From positions 1,860,001 through 1,924,000 of the forward strand of contig CP019154.1 of the NCBI GenBank assembly GCA_002844335.1: a stretch of 64,000 nt of DNA, written 5' to 3'. The number at the start of each line of letters is the position of its first letter. Position 1 is the first letter of the stretch. Source of the stretch: Haloarcula taiwanensis. GTDB lineage: Archaea > Halobacteriota > Halobacteria > Halobacteriales > Haloarculaceae. Positions 16,348 through 23,453 of the stretch are shown one piece after another. Made by a program: the position numbers and the translations under genes. The notes under the pieces were generated by a model. It searched no databases. It was not told the origin of the DNA and saw only the letters and a list, made by a program, of their open reading frames with translations.

Positions 16348-17499
16348 TTATGCGTCGTAGCCGGCGTAGTCCATCAGCTGTTTGAAGATGTCGGTGTCCA
16401 TCGCTTCTTTGTAGACAACACCGGTGATCATCCCACCGGGGTACGAGGTCCCGTTCATCGCGTGGCTGACCTTGTGACAGTGCGCGAGGTAGATGCCGGG
16501 ATCGGCGTCGGCTTCGAACTCAATCGTGTGCCGACCGGCGGGCGGGATACTGGTGATATCTTGGTCGTGGCGGGCGGCTTCCGGAATCTTTCCGCCGTCC
16601 TTGTGGGTCACCTGGAAGCGGTGGTTGTGGATGTGCATCGGGTGGTCCATGTACCCGTTGTTACATATGTGGATGCGCACCGTATCGCCCTGCTCGACGA
16701 TGATCGGCGAGCCGTCCTCCGGGTGAAGCGTCCGGGGCGCCGACTTACCGTTGACGGTGAACGTGTCGGGGCGGCGGTTGCGAACATCGTAGCTAGCGTC
16801 CATGCCTGCCATCTGTCGGTTCAGCCGGGAGTCCCACTCCTTCAGGGTCATGAAGTACTCCTTGTCGGCCGGCTCGTACCCCTTCGGATCGACGCGGAAG
16901 ATGCCGTACATCCCCATGTCGATGTGGCGATGGGTCTGGTAGTGGCAGTGATAGAGATGCGTGCCCGGCACGTTCGCGGGGATGGTGTAGGTGTGCTTCT
17001 CGCCAGGGTCGATACGAATACCCGTCGTCGTCGGGACGCCGTCGTCTTCCCACTGCTTCTGGACGGCGTGGAAGTGGACTGTGTGCGGGCGCATGCCGTC
17101 CGTGTTGTCGAAGGTGACCTCCATGTCCTCGCCCTCCGTCGTCCGGAGAATCGGCCCCGGGACGCTCGGTTCGCCATCGTCAGCTTTGAACGCCCACACC
17201 TTCGGCAGTTCGACCGGGCCGCCCATCGACTCACCGGGATGGGCTTCGTGTTTGGCCGGAACGGAGGACAGCGTCACTTCGCCACCCTGTTCGTCGACGT
17301 TGACGATTTCCGGCGGCGACGTGGTCGGGAGGTCGCTGTCGGATTGTGCTGGGGTAGTGGTGGTGTCGACTGACTCTTCAGTTGGAACCTCACCCGGAGC
17401 GGTACAGCCCGCAAGCGCGACCGTGCCGCCGAGGCCGGAGGCTTTCACGAAGTCGCGACGGGAGATGCCCGATCCGGGTGCGCCGATCTGGTCTTCCAT
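16348..17499 (-). CDS. two-domain multicopper oxidase (Tat-exported)
   Basis: A 383-residue precursor with Ser-Arg-Arg-Asp-Phe-Val-Lys and lipobox Leu-Ala-Gly-Cys. Two cupredoxin domains follow. Domain 1 has His-Thr-Val-His-Phe-His and His-Cys-His-x3-His-x4-Met; domain 2 has His-Pro-Met-His-Ile-His and His-Cys-His-x3-His. These supply trinuclear-centre ligands and type 1 sites, as in two-domain laccases related to copper nitrite reductase. It is not a canonical NirK, which has a single His-Cys in domain 1 and no HCH pairs. Context (halocyanin, regulator, CGAA-type sites) suggests anaerobic or nitrogen-oxide metabolism, but a laccase-like function is equally possible. ATG at 17499 follows a TATA box at 17526. 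Confidence 0.85.
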   Translation of the reverse strand: MEDQIGAPGSGISRRDFVKASGLGGTVALAGCTAPGEVPTEESVDTTTTPAQSDSDLPTTSPPEIVNVDEQGGEVTLSSVPAKHEAHPGESMGGPVELPKVWAFKADDGEPSVPGPILRTTEGEDMEVTFDNTDGMRPHTVHFHAVQKQWEDDGVPTTTGIRIDPGEKHTYTIPANVPGTHLYHCHYQTHRHIDMGMYGIFRVDPKGYEPADKEYFMTLKEWDSRLNRQMAGMDASYDVRNRRPDTFTVNGKSAPRTLHPEDGSPIIVEQGDTVRIHICNNGYMDHPMHIHNHRFQVTHKDGGKIPEAARHDQDITSIPPAGRHTIEFEADADPGIYLAHCHKVSHAMNGTSYPGGMITGVVYKEAMDTDIFKQLMDYAGYDA

Positions 17500-17525
17500 A
17501 AGCAATTGGGGGTAAGACACCACAG

Positions 17526-17531
17526 TATAAA
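17526..17531 (-). promoter_or_regulatory. TATA box of the multicopper oxidase gene
   Basis: TTTATA on the minus strand lies 27 to 32 bases from the ATG at 17499. The G-run on its upstream side could be a BRE. Confidence 0.5.
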
Positions 17532-17543
17532 CCCCCAAAGCGA

Positions 17544-17582
17544 GTTCTCAGGCCAACAGAAGCGTTCTCAGTAATTGGGAAC
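17544..17582. promoter_or_regulatory. candidate operator with repeated GTTCTCA elements
   Basis: GTTCTCA occurs at 17544-17550 and again at 17564-17570, exactly 20 bases apart. The second copy forms an inverted repeat with TGGGAAC (17576-17582; one mismatch, five-base spacer). The cluster lies just upstream of the TATA box of the multicopper oxidase and between it and a divergent winged-helix gene, so that regulator is the natural candidate ligand. Confidence 0.4.
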
Positions 17583-17710
17583 GACTGCACGATTACAGAT
17601 AAGTTCCCCATATATTGCGTGCTGTGTTACGGAAACGTCGACTCTGTCGGGCGGTAGGCGGTTCTAAGTCGGTTACATTAAACGTCTTGGGCGGGCAGTG
17701 TCGGGCAAGG

Positions 17711-18088
17711 ATGGTCCGGGACCCCTTCGCTGACGAGGAGACGCCGGAGTTACAGGCGGTCCTCGACGCACTCGACGACGAGGACTGCCGCGCCATTGTC
17801 AGCGTTCTGGAGGAACCGTTGACGGCGAGCGAGATATCCGACCGGAGCGGCGTACCGCTATCGACGACCTACCGAAAGCTGGAGCTACTGACGGAGTCCT
17901 CGTTGCTGTACGAGGGTGTGGAAGTCAGGTCGGACGGTCAACACGCCAGTCGGTACGCGATTGACTTCGAGGAGGTCGTCATCAGCCTCGACGAGGAACT
18001 GTCGCTCACCGTCGACATCTCACATCGCGCTCGGACGCCGGACCAACGGCTCGAAAACCTCTGGTCTGAGGTGCGAAAGGAGACATAA
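17711..18088 (+). CDS. winged-helix transcriptional regulator
   Basis: A 125-residue protein with an ArsR/TrmB-like winged helix: Leu-Glu-Glu-Pro-Leu-Thr-Ala-Ser-Glu-Ile-Ser-Asp-Arg-Ser-Gly-Val-Pro-Leu-Ser-Thr is the helix-turn-helix, followed by a wing and an acidic C-terminal strand pair. No metal-binding Cys cluster is visible. ATG 17711 is preferred because conserved sequence starts there and an ATTAAA lies about 30 bases upstream. It is divergent from the multicopper oxidase and two bases before a small membrane protein gene. Confidence 0.75.
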   Translation: MVRDPFADEETPELQAVLDALDDEDCRAIVSVLEEPLTASEISDRSGVPLSTTYRKLELLTESSLLYEGVEVRSDGQHASRYAIDFEEVVISLDEELSLTVDISHRARTPDQRLENLWSEVRKET

Positions 18089-18090
18089 CC

Positions 18091-18390
18091 ATGGTACACA
18101 TCCCAAGTTCACAGGTCGGCATCGTCGTCTCGAAGACACTGATCCTCATTCTTGGTGGACTGATAACGTACTACTCGTATCAGGCGTACAGCCGGACGAA
18201 AAGCCCCCAGCACAAGTGGCTCACATACGGGTTCGGCGTGGTGACGCTCGGTGCGTTTGCCGGCGGCGTGCTCGACATCGCCATCGGCAGGTATCTCGGC
18301 CAAGAACTGCTTCCGGTAAGCGTCTTCACGTCGAGTTCGCTAACAGCCATCGGTCTGGGCATCATCCTGTACTCGCTGTACGTGCGGTAG
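18091..18390 (+). CDS. small membrane protein (DUF7521-like)
   Basis: A 99-residue protein with three hydrophobic helices and a Tyr-Gln-Ala-Tyr-Ser-Arg-Thr loop. It starts two bases after the winged-helix gene and is likely co-transcribed. Small proteins of this shape, paired with a winged-helix regulator, are common in haloarchaea; their function is unknown. Confidence 0.65.
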   Translation: MVHIPSSQVGIVVSKTLILILGGLITYYSYQAYSRTKSPQHKWLTYGFGVVTLGAFAGGVLDIAIGRYLGQELLPVSVFTSSSLTAIGLGIILYSLYVR

Positions 18391-18546
18391 CGAGCACGGA
18401 GAGCGCCCACCCGGTAACAGATTCGCTTCTTCCGCCTCGATCTCGTCGGAACGGGCCGCTGGTCCGTTTCGCGTCGTGACGGTGGGATTCCCACCGACTG
18501 GAAACGCTACGGACGGTATATCTGTACGGACGTGTCAATCAGGAGC

Positions 18547-18843
18547 ATGCTCGGAGCGAACGCAGTGTTGTTAATCGGAATGAAGACAGTCACACTGTTC
18601 TGTGGTGTGGTACTGACGACGTTGACCTACCGCGCATACCGTCGCACTCAGGCACCGGCGATGCGGGCGCTCTGTTTCGGCATCGGGTTCGTCACGCTGG
18701 GCGCAATACTCGGCGGGAGCCTCCACCAGCTCGTCGGGCTGCCGGTGGCACAGAGCGTCACTGTCGAAGAACTGTTCACCGCTGCTGGATTCTTTATTCT
18801 GACGTACTCGCTGTACACCGATCAACCGACCACGACGACCTGA
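18547..18843 (+). CDS. small membrane protein, paralogue of the preceding one
   Basis: A 98-residue protein with the same three-helix layout as the protein at 18091 and matching elements (Lys-Thr followed by a hydrophobic run, then Tyr-Arg-Ala-Tyr-Arg-Arg-Thr, then Gly-Phe-Val-Thr-Leu-Gly-Ala). It is a diverged tandem duplicate. ATG 18547 aligns with the paralogue; GTG at 18532 is an alternative. It ends next to the convergent polytopic gene. Confidence 0.6.
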   Translation: MLGANAVLLIGMKTVTLFCGVVLTTLTYRAYRRTQAPAMRALCFGIGFVTLGAILGGSLHQLVGLPVAQSVTVEELFTAAGFFILTYSLYTDQPTTTT

Positions 18844-18844
18844 G

Positions 18845-20158
18845 TCACGAGTCCTCGGCGGGCGTGCGTTCACGGCCGGTCAGGAGTGTCGGCAGCGATT
18901 GTGGGCTATGCTCGACGAAGACGGCGACGAGGTTACCCGCGAACAGGACGGTCCCGAAAAACGCGAGTAGCCCGACTGCCAGTGCCGTGCCGTTCGGTGT
19001 CTCAAGCCACTGCTGACTCACGAGAAGGGCGTATGCGATAGTCAGTGCAACGCCATCGACCGCCGCGATACGGTGGTCGTACAGGTCATCGACCATCGGC
19101 ACGTCCTCGAAACCGAGACGGTCGCTGTACCGATGGACCCAGATGATGAACGGGACGACGTGATACAGCGTCCCGAAGACGACAAAGCCGACGCCGCCGA
19201 CGAGCAATACTGTCGACGGCTGACCGAGCAGCCCGGTGTACGCCAGCGGGTCGGTCCACCACGCGACCGCCGTCAGGCCTGCCCAGAGAAACAGCGACAA
19301 CGCTGCGACGCTGTAGCGGGTCAGCATCGGTGACCACTCGACTCGCGCACCGATAAGCTGTCGCGCCAGAAGCACTGCCACCACGCCGAGCCCAGCAGCG
19401 ACCAGTACTGCACCAAGCCGGGCCAGAACGAGCGAGCCGACCAGGCGACCGCCAGCCAAGACAAGGACGCCGACCGGATAACAAGCGGTCTCGACCCGCT
19501 GGACCGCCGTGTCAATGCGGCCGGTGTCGGCCTGGGTGAACATCGGGGCGAGCTGGGCCAGCGCGCCCGCGACAGTAGTCAGGACCGCGCCGAACACGGC
19601 GAGCGTTCCGTGGGCCAGCAAGAGCCCCTGCCGGCCGATTCCCAAAAGCGGGAGGACGCCGGCGGCGTGGTCCAGCGCCAGCACCAACCCCGCAGCCGTC
19701 ACGAGGGCGAAAAACACCAGTGCCCAGCCGAAGTGAATCGCCGTGACGTCGGGCTCCGCAGTGAGTAGCGTCCGCCCGACGTTGTAACAGAGGGTCCAGA
19801 CTCCGACCAGCGCGATTGCGCCAGCAACTGGCAATAGCTCGGGAGTCCCCGTTAGGAAGCCAGCTGCCAGCCCTACGAACCCGACCGCTGCGAGTGGTAA
19901 CTGCACAGCGGCAAGGCGATGCGAATGAAGTTCGATGCCACACCAGACCGGGACGAACTGCGTCAGTGCGCCCATGATGGTGAGACAGACCCATCCCGCA
20001 AGCAGCAGGTGGACCTGTGCGAGGTGGGCGGCCCGACCCTCGACGACGCCGACCGTGACACCGGCGACGAGAAACGCCAGCGCGACGACGAAATGACGCA
20101 GCGGAACCGTCATCGGCGGTGCGGCGTCTGCGTCCACGTCGGCAGGTATTCCGCTCAT
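18845..20158 (-). CDS. polytopic membrane protein, NnrS / heme-copper oxidase-like
   Basis: A 437-residue protein with about 12 hydrophobic segments and several intramembrane His residues (Ala-Gln-Val-His-Leu-Leu, Ile-His-Phe-Gly, Leu-Ala-His-Gly, Tyr-His-Val-Val-Pro). That spacing recalls NnrS proteins and the subunit I scaffold of heme-copper oxidases, but the binuclear-centre motif is not complete, so it is probably not a terminal oxidase. NnrS proteins protect against nitric oxide and bind heme and copper. The divergent promoter region holds a CGAA-N4-TTCG repeat. Confidence 0.6.
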   Translation of the reverse strand: MSGIPADVDADAAPPMTVPLRHFVVALAFLVAGVTVGVVEGRAAHLAQVHLLLAGWVCLTIMGALTQFVPVWCGIELHSHRLAAVQLPLAAVGFVGLAAGFLTGTPELLPVAGAIALVGVWTLCYNVGRTLLTAEPDVTAIHFGWALVFFALVTAAGLVLALDHAAGVLPLLGIGRQGLLLAHGTLAVFGAVLTTVAGALAQLAPMFTQADTGRIDTAVQRVETACYPVGVLVLAGGRLVGSLVLARLGAVLVAAGLGVVAVLLARQLIGARVEWSPMLTRYSVAALSLFLWAGLTAVAWWTDPLAYTGLLGQPSTVLLVGGVGFVVFGTLYHVVPFIIWVHRYSDRLGFEDVPMVDDLYDHRIAAVDGVALTIAYALLVSQQWLETPNGTALAVGLLAFFGTVLFAGNLVAVFVEHSPQSLPTLLTGRERTPAEDS

Positions 20159-20196
20159 TATCGTCTGATACGGTTCTGTCCCTGCTGGCAGTGTGG

Positions 20197-20210
20197 CCGA
20201 ATATGTTCGG
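20197..20210. promoter_or_regulatory. CGAA-N4-TTCG inverted repeat
   Basis: CCGAATATGTTCGG is a perfect 5-base inverted repeat with a four-base spacer, between the divergent genes at 20158 (minus) and 20248 (plus). It matches the sites at 15511 and 21469 and resembles the inverted repeat described at haloarchaeal denitrification promoters controlled by NarO (recalled from memory). Confidence 0.5.
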
Positions 20211-20247
20211 GAAAAGGGTCGGCCCGCTTACAACCGAACGAGAACAC

Positions 20248-20532
20248 ATGACGCCGAACCACCAGCCAACAGCCCAAACCGCGGCCCTGGTTTCGGAAAC
20301 CGATGCGCCCGATCACGCACCGACGGAGTGCCTCAATGTGCAGTCGCTGGGGCCGCCAAAGCCGCTCAAGCAAACGCTGGAGTTGCTTGCGGATCTTGAC
20401 GACGATACCGTGCTCGTCCAGTTCAACGACCGTGCCCCACAGCACCTCTATCCGAAACTCGAAGACAGAGGATACGACTTCGAAAGTGTTGAGACCGAGG
20501 ACACGACAGTGACGGTCATCTGGCGCAGATGA
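20248..20532 (+). CDS. DUF2249 domain protein
   Basis: The 94-residue protein ends in a compact alpha/beta domain with Leu-Gly-Pro-Pro-Lys-Pro-Leu, Leu-Val-Gln-Phe-Asn-Asp-Arg-Ala-Pro-Gln-His-Leu-Tyr-Pro and Arg-Gly-Tyr, the SirA/TusA-like pattern of DUF2249. Such proteins often accompany denitrification genes; their biochemical role is unknown. The TGA overlaps the next ATG (ATGA). Confidence 0.75.
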   Translation: MTPNHQPTAQTAALVSETDAPDHAPTECLNVQSLGPPKPLKQTLELLADLDDDTVLVQFNDRAPQHLYPKLEDRGYDFESVETEDTTVTVIWRR

Positions 20533-20801
20533 GTCGGAACACGGAGTCACCTGTCGATGTTGACGAAGCGGTCGCTCGTATCAACAGCCGCGGTGCGAAG
20601 ATTCAGCAGGAGCAACTCGAACAGACGCTGTCACAGCTCCAGCAGGACGGTGACCTGACGGCTGCCCAGCGGCTGGCGGTGGAACAACTGAGCGAGCGGC
20701 TCGTCGAGCGACTGCTCGCTGTCCCCCGTGCAAGTCTTCAGGACGCGGCAAAGAACGCGGACGACGAGCGGATCGAAACGGCGATTTCCCTGTTCGAGTG
20801 A
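20529..20801 (+). CDS. stand-alone GluTR dimerisation-domain-like protein
   Basis: A 90-residue, all-helical acidic protein. The run Leu-Val-Glu-Arg-Leu-Leu-Ala-Val-Pro-Arg-Ala-Ser-Leu-Gln-Asp-Ala-Ala and the following Glu-Thr-Ala-Ile-Ser-Leu-Phe resemble the C-terminal dimerisation domain of glutamyl-tRNA reductase (HemA), with no catalytic or NADPH domain attached. It is translationally coupled to a DUF2249 gene. A role in tetrapyrrole regulation is possible but unproven. Confidence 0.6.
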   Translation: MSRNTESPVDVDEAVARINSRGAKIQQEQLEQTLSQLQQDGDLTAAQRLAVEQLSERLVERLLAVPRASLQDAAKNADDERIETAISLFE

Positions 20802-20883
20802 GGCGAGCGGTCGTACTCCCCTGGCGACTAGTGCGTCCGCAGAATACGATGTCCGAACGAAGAGACAGCCGACCAGTATGCGC

Positions 20884-21201
20884 CTACTCCGACGACGCCG
20901 CCAGAACGAGCAGTGCCTCGCTGTCCGCCGCTGCGGTGGGGGAGATGTCCTGATCCCCGTCAAACCGGACGACATCACCGGGAGAGAGTGACAGCGTCTC
21001 GTCACCGAGCGTCAGGTCCACAGCGCCTGAACGGAGGACGAACACGATGTCCCGACCGGGATGCTTGTGCGCCGGAATCGACTCGCCCGCACCAAGCGTC
21101 AACTGGACCGTCTTCGGCTCCCCGTCAAACAACCTCGTCCGGCCGTCTTCACCGCCGTCGAGCGTTGCTCGCTCCGTTTTTGCGGCAGTAGATTCGCTCA
21201 T
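20884..21201 (-). CDS. small cupin-domain protein
   Basis: A 105-residue single cupin with motif 1 (Ile-Pro-Ala-His-Lys-His-Pro-Gly-Arg-Asp) and motif 2 (Leu-Ser-Pro-Gly-Asp-Val-Val-Arg-Phe). Metal-binding His residues are present in motif 1, but the usual His of motif 2 is not clear. Function could be sensing or a small-molecule reaction. Its ATG overlaps the stop of the upstream DUF2249 gene (ATGA). Confidence 0.75.
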   Translation of the reverse strand: MSESTAAKTERATLDGGEDGRTRLFDGEPKTVQLTLGAGESIPAHKHPGRDIVFVLRSGAVDLTLGDETLSLSPGDVVRFDGDQDISPTAAADSEALLVLAASSE

Positions 21202-21431
21202 TGTTTCGGGAGGTCCGCGACGTACTTTTCTGGACCGTCCTGCTCACACTGGTAGTTCGCCGCGTCGAACGCCTCGACCTCGGCTTGCATTTCGTAGAAC
21301 AGTGGCTTCGGTTCGTGGTCGTTGATGATCCGAAGCGTCTCCCCGGACGACAGCGCCTCAAAGGAGTCGTGTATCTTCGAGTGTCGCTCGGGCGGCGGCG
21401 TCTCACGCAGGTCGAGTGTGGTTGCTGGCAT
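21198..21431 (-). CDS. DUF2249 domain protein (second copy)
   Basis: A 77-residue protein consisting of just the DUF2249 fold: an N-terminal Leu-Asp-Leu-Arg-Glu-Thr-Pro-Pro-Pro-Glu-Arg-His, then Glu-Ala-Leu-Ser-Ser-Gly-Glu-Thr-Leu-Arg-Ile-Ile-Asn-Asp-His-Glu-Pro-Lys-Pro-Leu and a C-terminal strand pair. ATG 21431 places the domain at the N-terminus. It is coupled to the downstream cupin and its promoter region contains the 16-base inverted repeat at 21469. Confidence 0.78.
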   Translation of the reverse strand: MPATTLDLRETPPPERHSKIHDSFEALSSGETLRIINDHEPKPLFYEMQAEVEAFDAANYQCEQDGPEKYVADLPKQ

Positions 21432-21468
21432 CACCTGCGTGTTCGCCGGGAGTCGGGGAGGGGGTTGC

Positions 21469-21484
21469 CCCGAACACGTTCGGG
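21469..21484. promoter_or_regulatory. CCCGAA-N4-TTCGGG inverted repeat
   Basis: CCCGAACACGTTCGGG is a perfect 16-base palindrome with a four-base centre, between the divergent genes starting at 21431 and 21521. It is the best-conserved of three related sites in this block and a strong operator candidate. Confidence 0.55.
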
Positions 21485-21520
21485 AGTAGGCCCTGATGTG
21501 TGCCACCCGTTCACTCTACT

Positions 21521-22057
21521 ATGAGCCTTCTCTCCGGCCTCCGCGGCGGCTCAGACGTCGGGTTTGACAGCTACGGAACCTTCGTTCTCGAACACAACCC
21601 CGACCCCGGCCCGTTTCTGTCTGAGACAGCGGTACTGACCGGTGCCGACCACGCTGCCTTCCACCGCCTCACGATGGACCTGTTCGACGAGCGTGGCGTG
21701 TACGACATGACCTTCGGGTACAACCTCGCACGGCTGAACCTCGACCATCGGCACCCGGACGCGGGCTTCCGCTACGGCCGTGAACCCGACGGCGGCAGTG
21801 TTCTCAGAGCGGAGTTCACGCCGACGACCGAGTTCTGCCCCCAGAGCGACACGCTGACTGTCGGCGCGTTCCGCGCCTGGAATGGGCTCTCGGACCGCCA
21901 CGAGTACGATCTTGTCCGCGTTCGCGTAAGCCCGGATCACCACCAGAGTACGAGTATCAACGACAAACTCCAGCAACTCGAGACACGGTACCGACACACC
22001 GGTGAACTCCAAGCCGACGATGAAGGCGAAGCGTCCGACGAGAGCGTCCCGTTCTGA
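21521..22057 (+). CDS. conserved haloarchaeal protein of unknown function
   Basis: A soluble, acidic 178-residue protein with no recognised domain. Its core alternates short strands and loops (Asp-Ser-Tyr-Gly-Thr-Phe-Val-Leu-Glu-His-Asn-Pro, Asp-Met-Thr-Phe-Gly-Tyr-Asn-Leu-Ala-Arg-Leu) and it ends in a charged tail. ATG 21521 is favoured over an in-frame start at 21500. Its shared divergent promoter with DUF2249/cupin and the palindrome at 21469 suggest co-regulation with the anaerobic-respiration block. Confidence 0.65.
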   Translation: MSLLSGLRGGSDVGFDSYGTFVLEHNPDPGPFLSETAVLTGADHAAFHRLTMDLFDERGVYDMTFGYNLARLNLDHRHPDAGFRYGREPDGGSVLRAEFTPTTEFCPQSDTLTVGAFRAWNGLSDRHEYDLVRVRVSPDHHQSTSINDKLQQLETRYRHTGELQADDEGEASDESVPF

Positions 22058-22332
22058 CAGCCGACAGCCCGCAGCGTAGCGTGCTCAGTGACCTCGTGAA
22101 GCATACCCGCTGGCAGTCGGTCCGGGCAACCACACTGGCAGAATACTGCGGGGAGAACCAACCTTTTGTGACGGCTGAAAACATGGAAACCATTATACGG
22201 TCTGCTGGGGGACATATCGTAAGCCGAGTCGACTGGGGTGAGATATCGGTGGCCTGGTGGGACCGTGGAGGGGTCTCTCTACGAAAAGGGTAACAGCGTG
22301 CCAAAAAATGATAGTATTGCACTTCCACCGCG

Positions 22333-22695
22333 ATGCCAAAGCCAGCCGGGGGCGAAACTGACATGAGTAGCGGCATCGTCCGAGATGCGGACGGGACCTA
22401 CAACAAGCGGCTTCTGGGACTCGTCCTTCTCGTTTTACTCGCCGCCATCGGCGCTGGTGTCGGAACTCTCGGTCTCACCGACACTAACGACCCGGCTCCC
22501 AACCAGCCCGCCGTTGAGACGCCGCCTACTCCGACAGAGTCACCCTCGGCAGAGACACCGGCCGGAACCGACTCTACGCCGACCGAGAGCGGCGGCAGTG
22601 GCTCGCCGCCACCGAGTGCGCTCCTGACTGAAACCCCGACACCGGCTACCGACGAGTCGAACGGGACACCCACCAGCAACACGACGGTTGCGTAG
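22333..22695 (+). CDS. small membrane-anchored Pro/Thr-rich protein
   Basis: A 120-residue protein with a single hydrophobic helix near residues 27-48 followed by a Pro/Thr/Ser-rich acidic tail, likely exposed outside the cell and possibly glycosylated. An alternative ATG at 22363 would trim ten residues. No function can be assigned. Confidence 0.55.
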   Translation: MPKPAGGETDMSSGIVRDADGTYNKRLLGLVLLVLLAAIGAGVGTLGLTDTNDPAPNQPAVETPPTPTESPSAETPAGTDSTPTESGGSGSPPPSALLTETPTPATDESNGTPTSNTTVA

Positions 22696-22762
22696 CCCGG
22701 TCCCGCTGGGACGTCTCACTTGCTAGCGTCGCTACTTCGAAGGGGTGCGCCTGTGGGAGTTT

Positions 22763-23128
22763 TCAAGAAAACAGGAGCGTGAGATTGAAGCCGGTCACGA
22801 CGAGGCCAAGCACTGTCAGGAGCACCGGCGGGCCGTAGTAGAGCAGTGGGTCTTCCTCCAGCACGCCGCCCCAGATGCTCAAGCCGAGACAACAGTAGAT
22901 AACAAGCAGTTTGAGTCCGAGGAAGCCACCGCCGCCGAACGACTGGATCGCCCACCGAATCGCGGGATTCGCCTCGGTGAACGTCGGGACGAAATAGACG
23001 ATGGCGATGGTAGTAACCACGTCGCCGACGCCGTAGGTCGCCAGCGCCACCGCCCACACGCTGGAGAACGACCGGACAGAGAAGGAACTCCCCTCCAGCG
23101 TCAGCCAGTCGCTATCCGCAGACCCCAT
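22763..23128 (-). CDS. membrane protein of unknown function
   Basis: A 121-residue protein with three or four hydrophobic helices and a Gly-Val-Gly-Asp-Val-Val-Thr-Thr motif in the first; a haloarchaeal small membrane protein without a recognised domain. It is convergent with the Pro/Thr-rich gene and divergent from purL. Confidence 0.65.
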   Translation of the reverse strand: MGSADSDWLTLEGSSFSVRSFSSVWAVALATYGVGDVVTTIAIVYFVPTFTEANPAIRWAIQSFGGGGFLGLKLLVIYCCLGLSIWGGVLEEDPLLYYGPPVLLTVLGLVVTGFNLTLLFS

Positions 23129-23453
23129 CCTGTACCGGGGTACGTCTAGCGGCCATATATACTGCGAGGGCCAGTTATCTGATTTGAAAAAGGAGTTCCG
23201 TGTGGTTCCTGCAGAATACCGGCATAGGACCTCATTATGACTGCGCTACGTCTTCATCTTCACTTCCTGAAAACCATAGTCGAGGGCAGTGGAAGTTCGT
23301 AGTCAGACATGCGTTTCAGCTATTGGCTGCGGGTCGTTGAACAGGTCACTCACCTCGCGTGGGACGTGTGCTCCCGACGCTGTTGTACGTTCGTGTGCTG
23401 CCGGCGCGGGTGCATGGAAAGGGACTTATCTTGTGGGCGGCCACGACGAGGTA
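23129..23453. other. 325-base spacer upstream of purL
   Basis: No protein gene is supported. The purL-proximal part holds a TATA-like CTTATC (23425-23430), 24 to 29 bases before the purL ATG. The distal part is AT-richer (including GATTTGAAAAAGG) and may hold the promoter of the minus-strand membrane protein. Confidence 0.4.

Noticed and set aside
16348..17499. Calling the multicopper oxidase a bona fide NirK.
   Set aside because: NirK has one type 1 site in domain 1 and lacks the His-Cys-His motifs seen here in both domains.
18845..20158. Calling the polytopic protein a terminal oxidase subunit I or NorB.
   Set aside because: The conserved His pattern for both hemes and CuB is not complete; only a general similarity to NnrS and heme-copper scaffolds is visible.
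22081..22293. 70-codon plus-strand frame starting with GTG before the Pro/Thr-rich membrane protein.
   Set aside because: Codon composition is atypical for this genome and no promoter, motif or partner supports it. A real small gene cannot be excluded.
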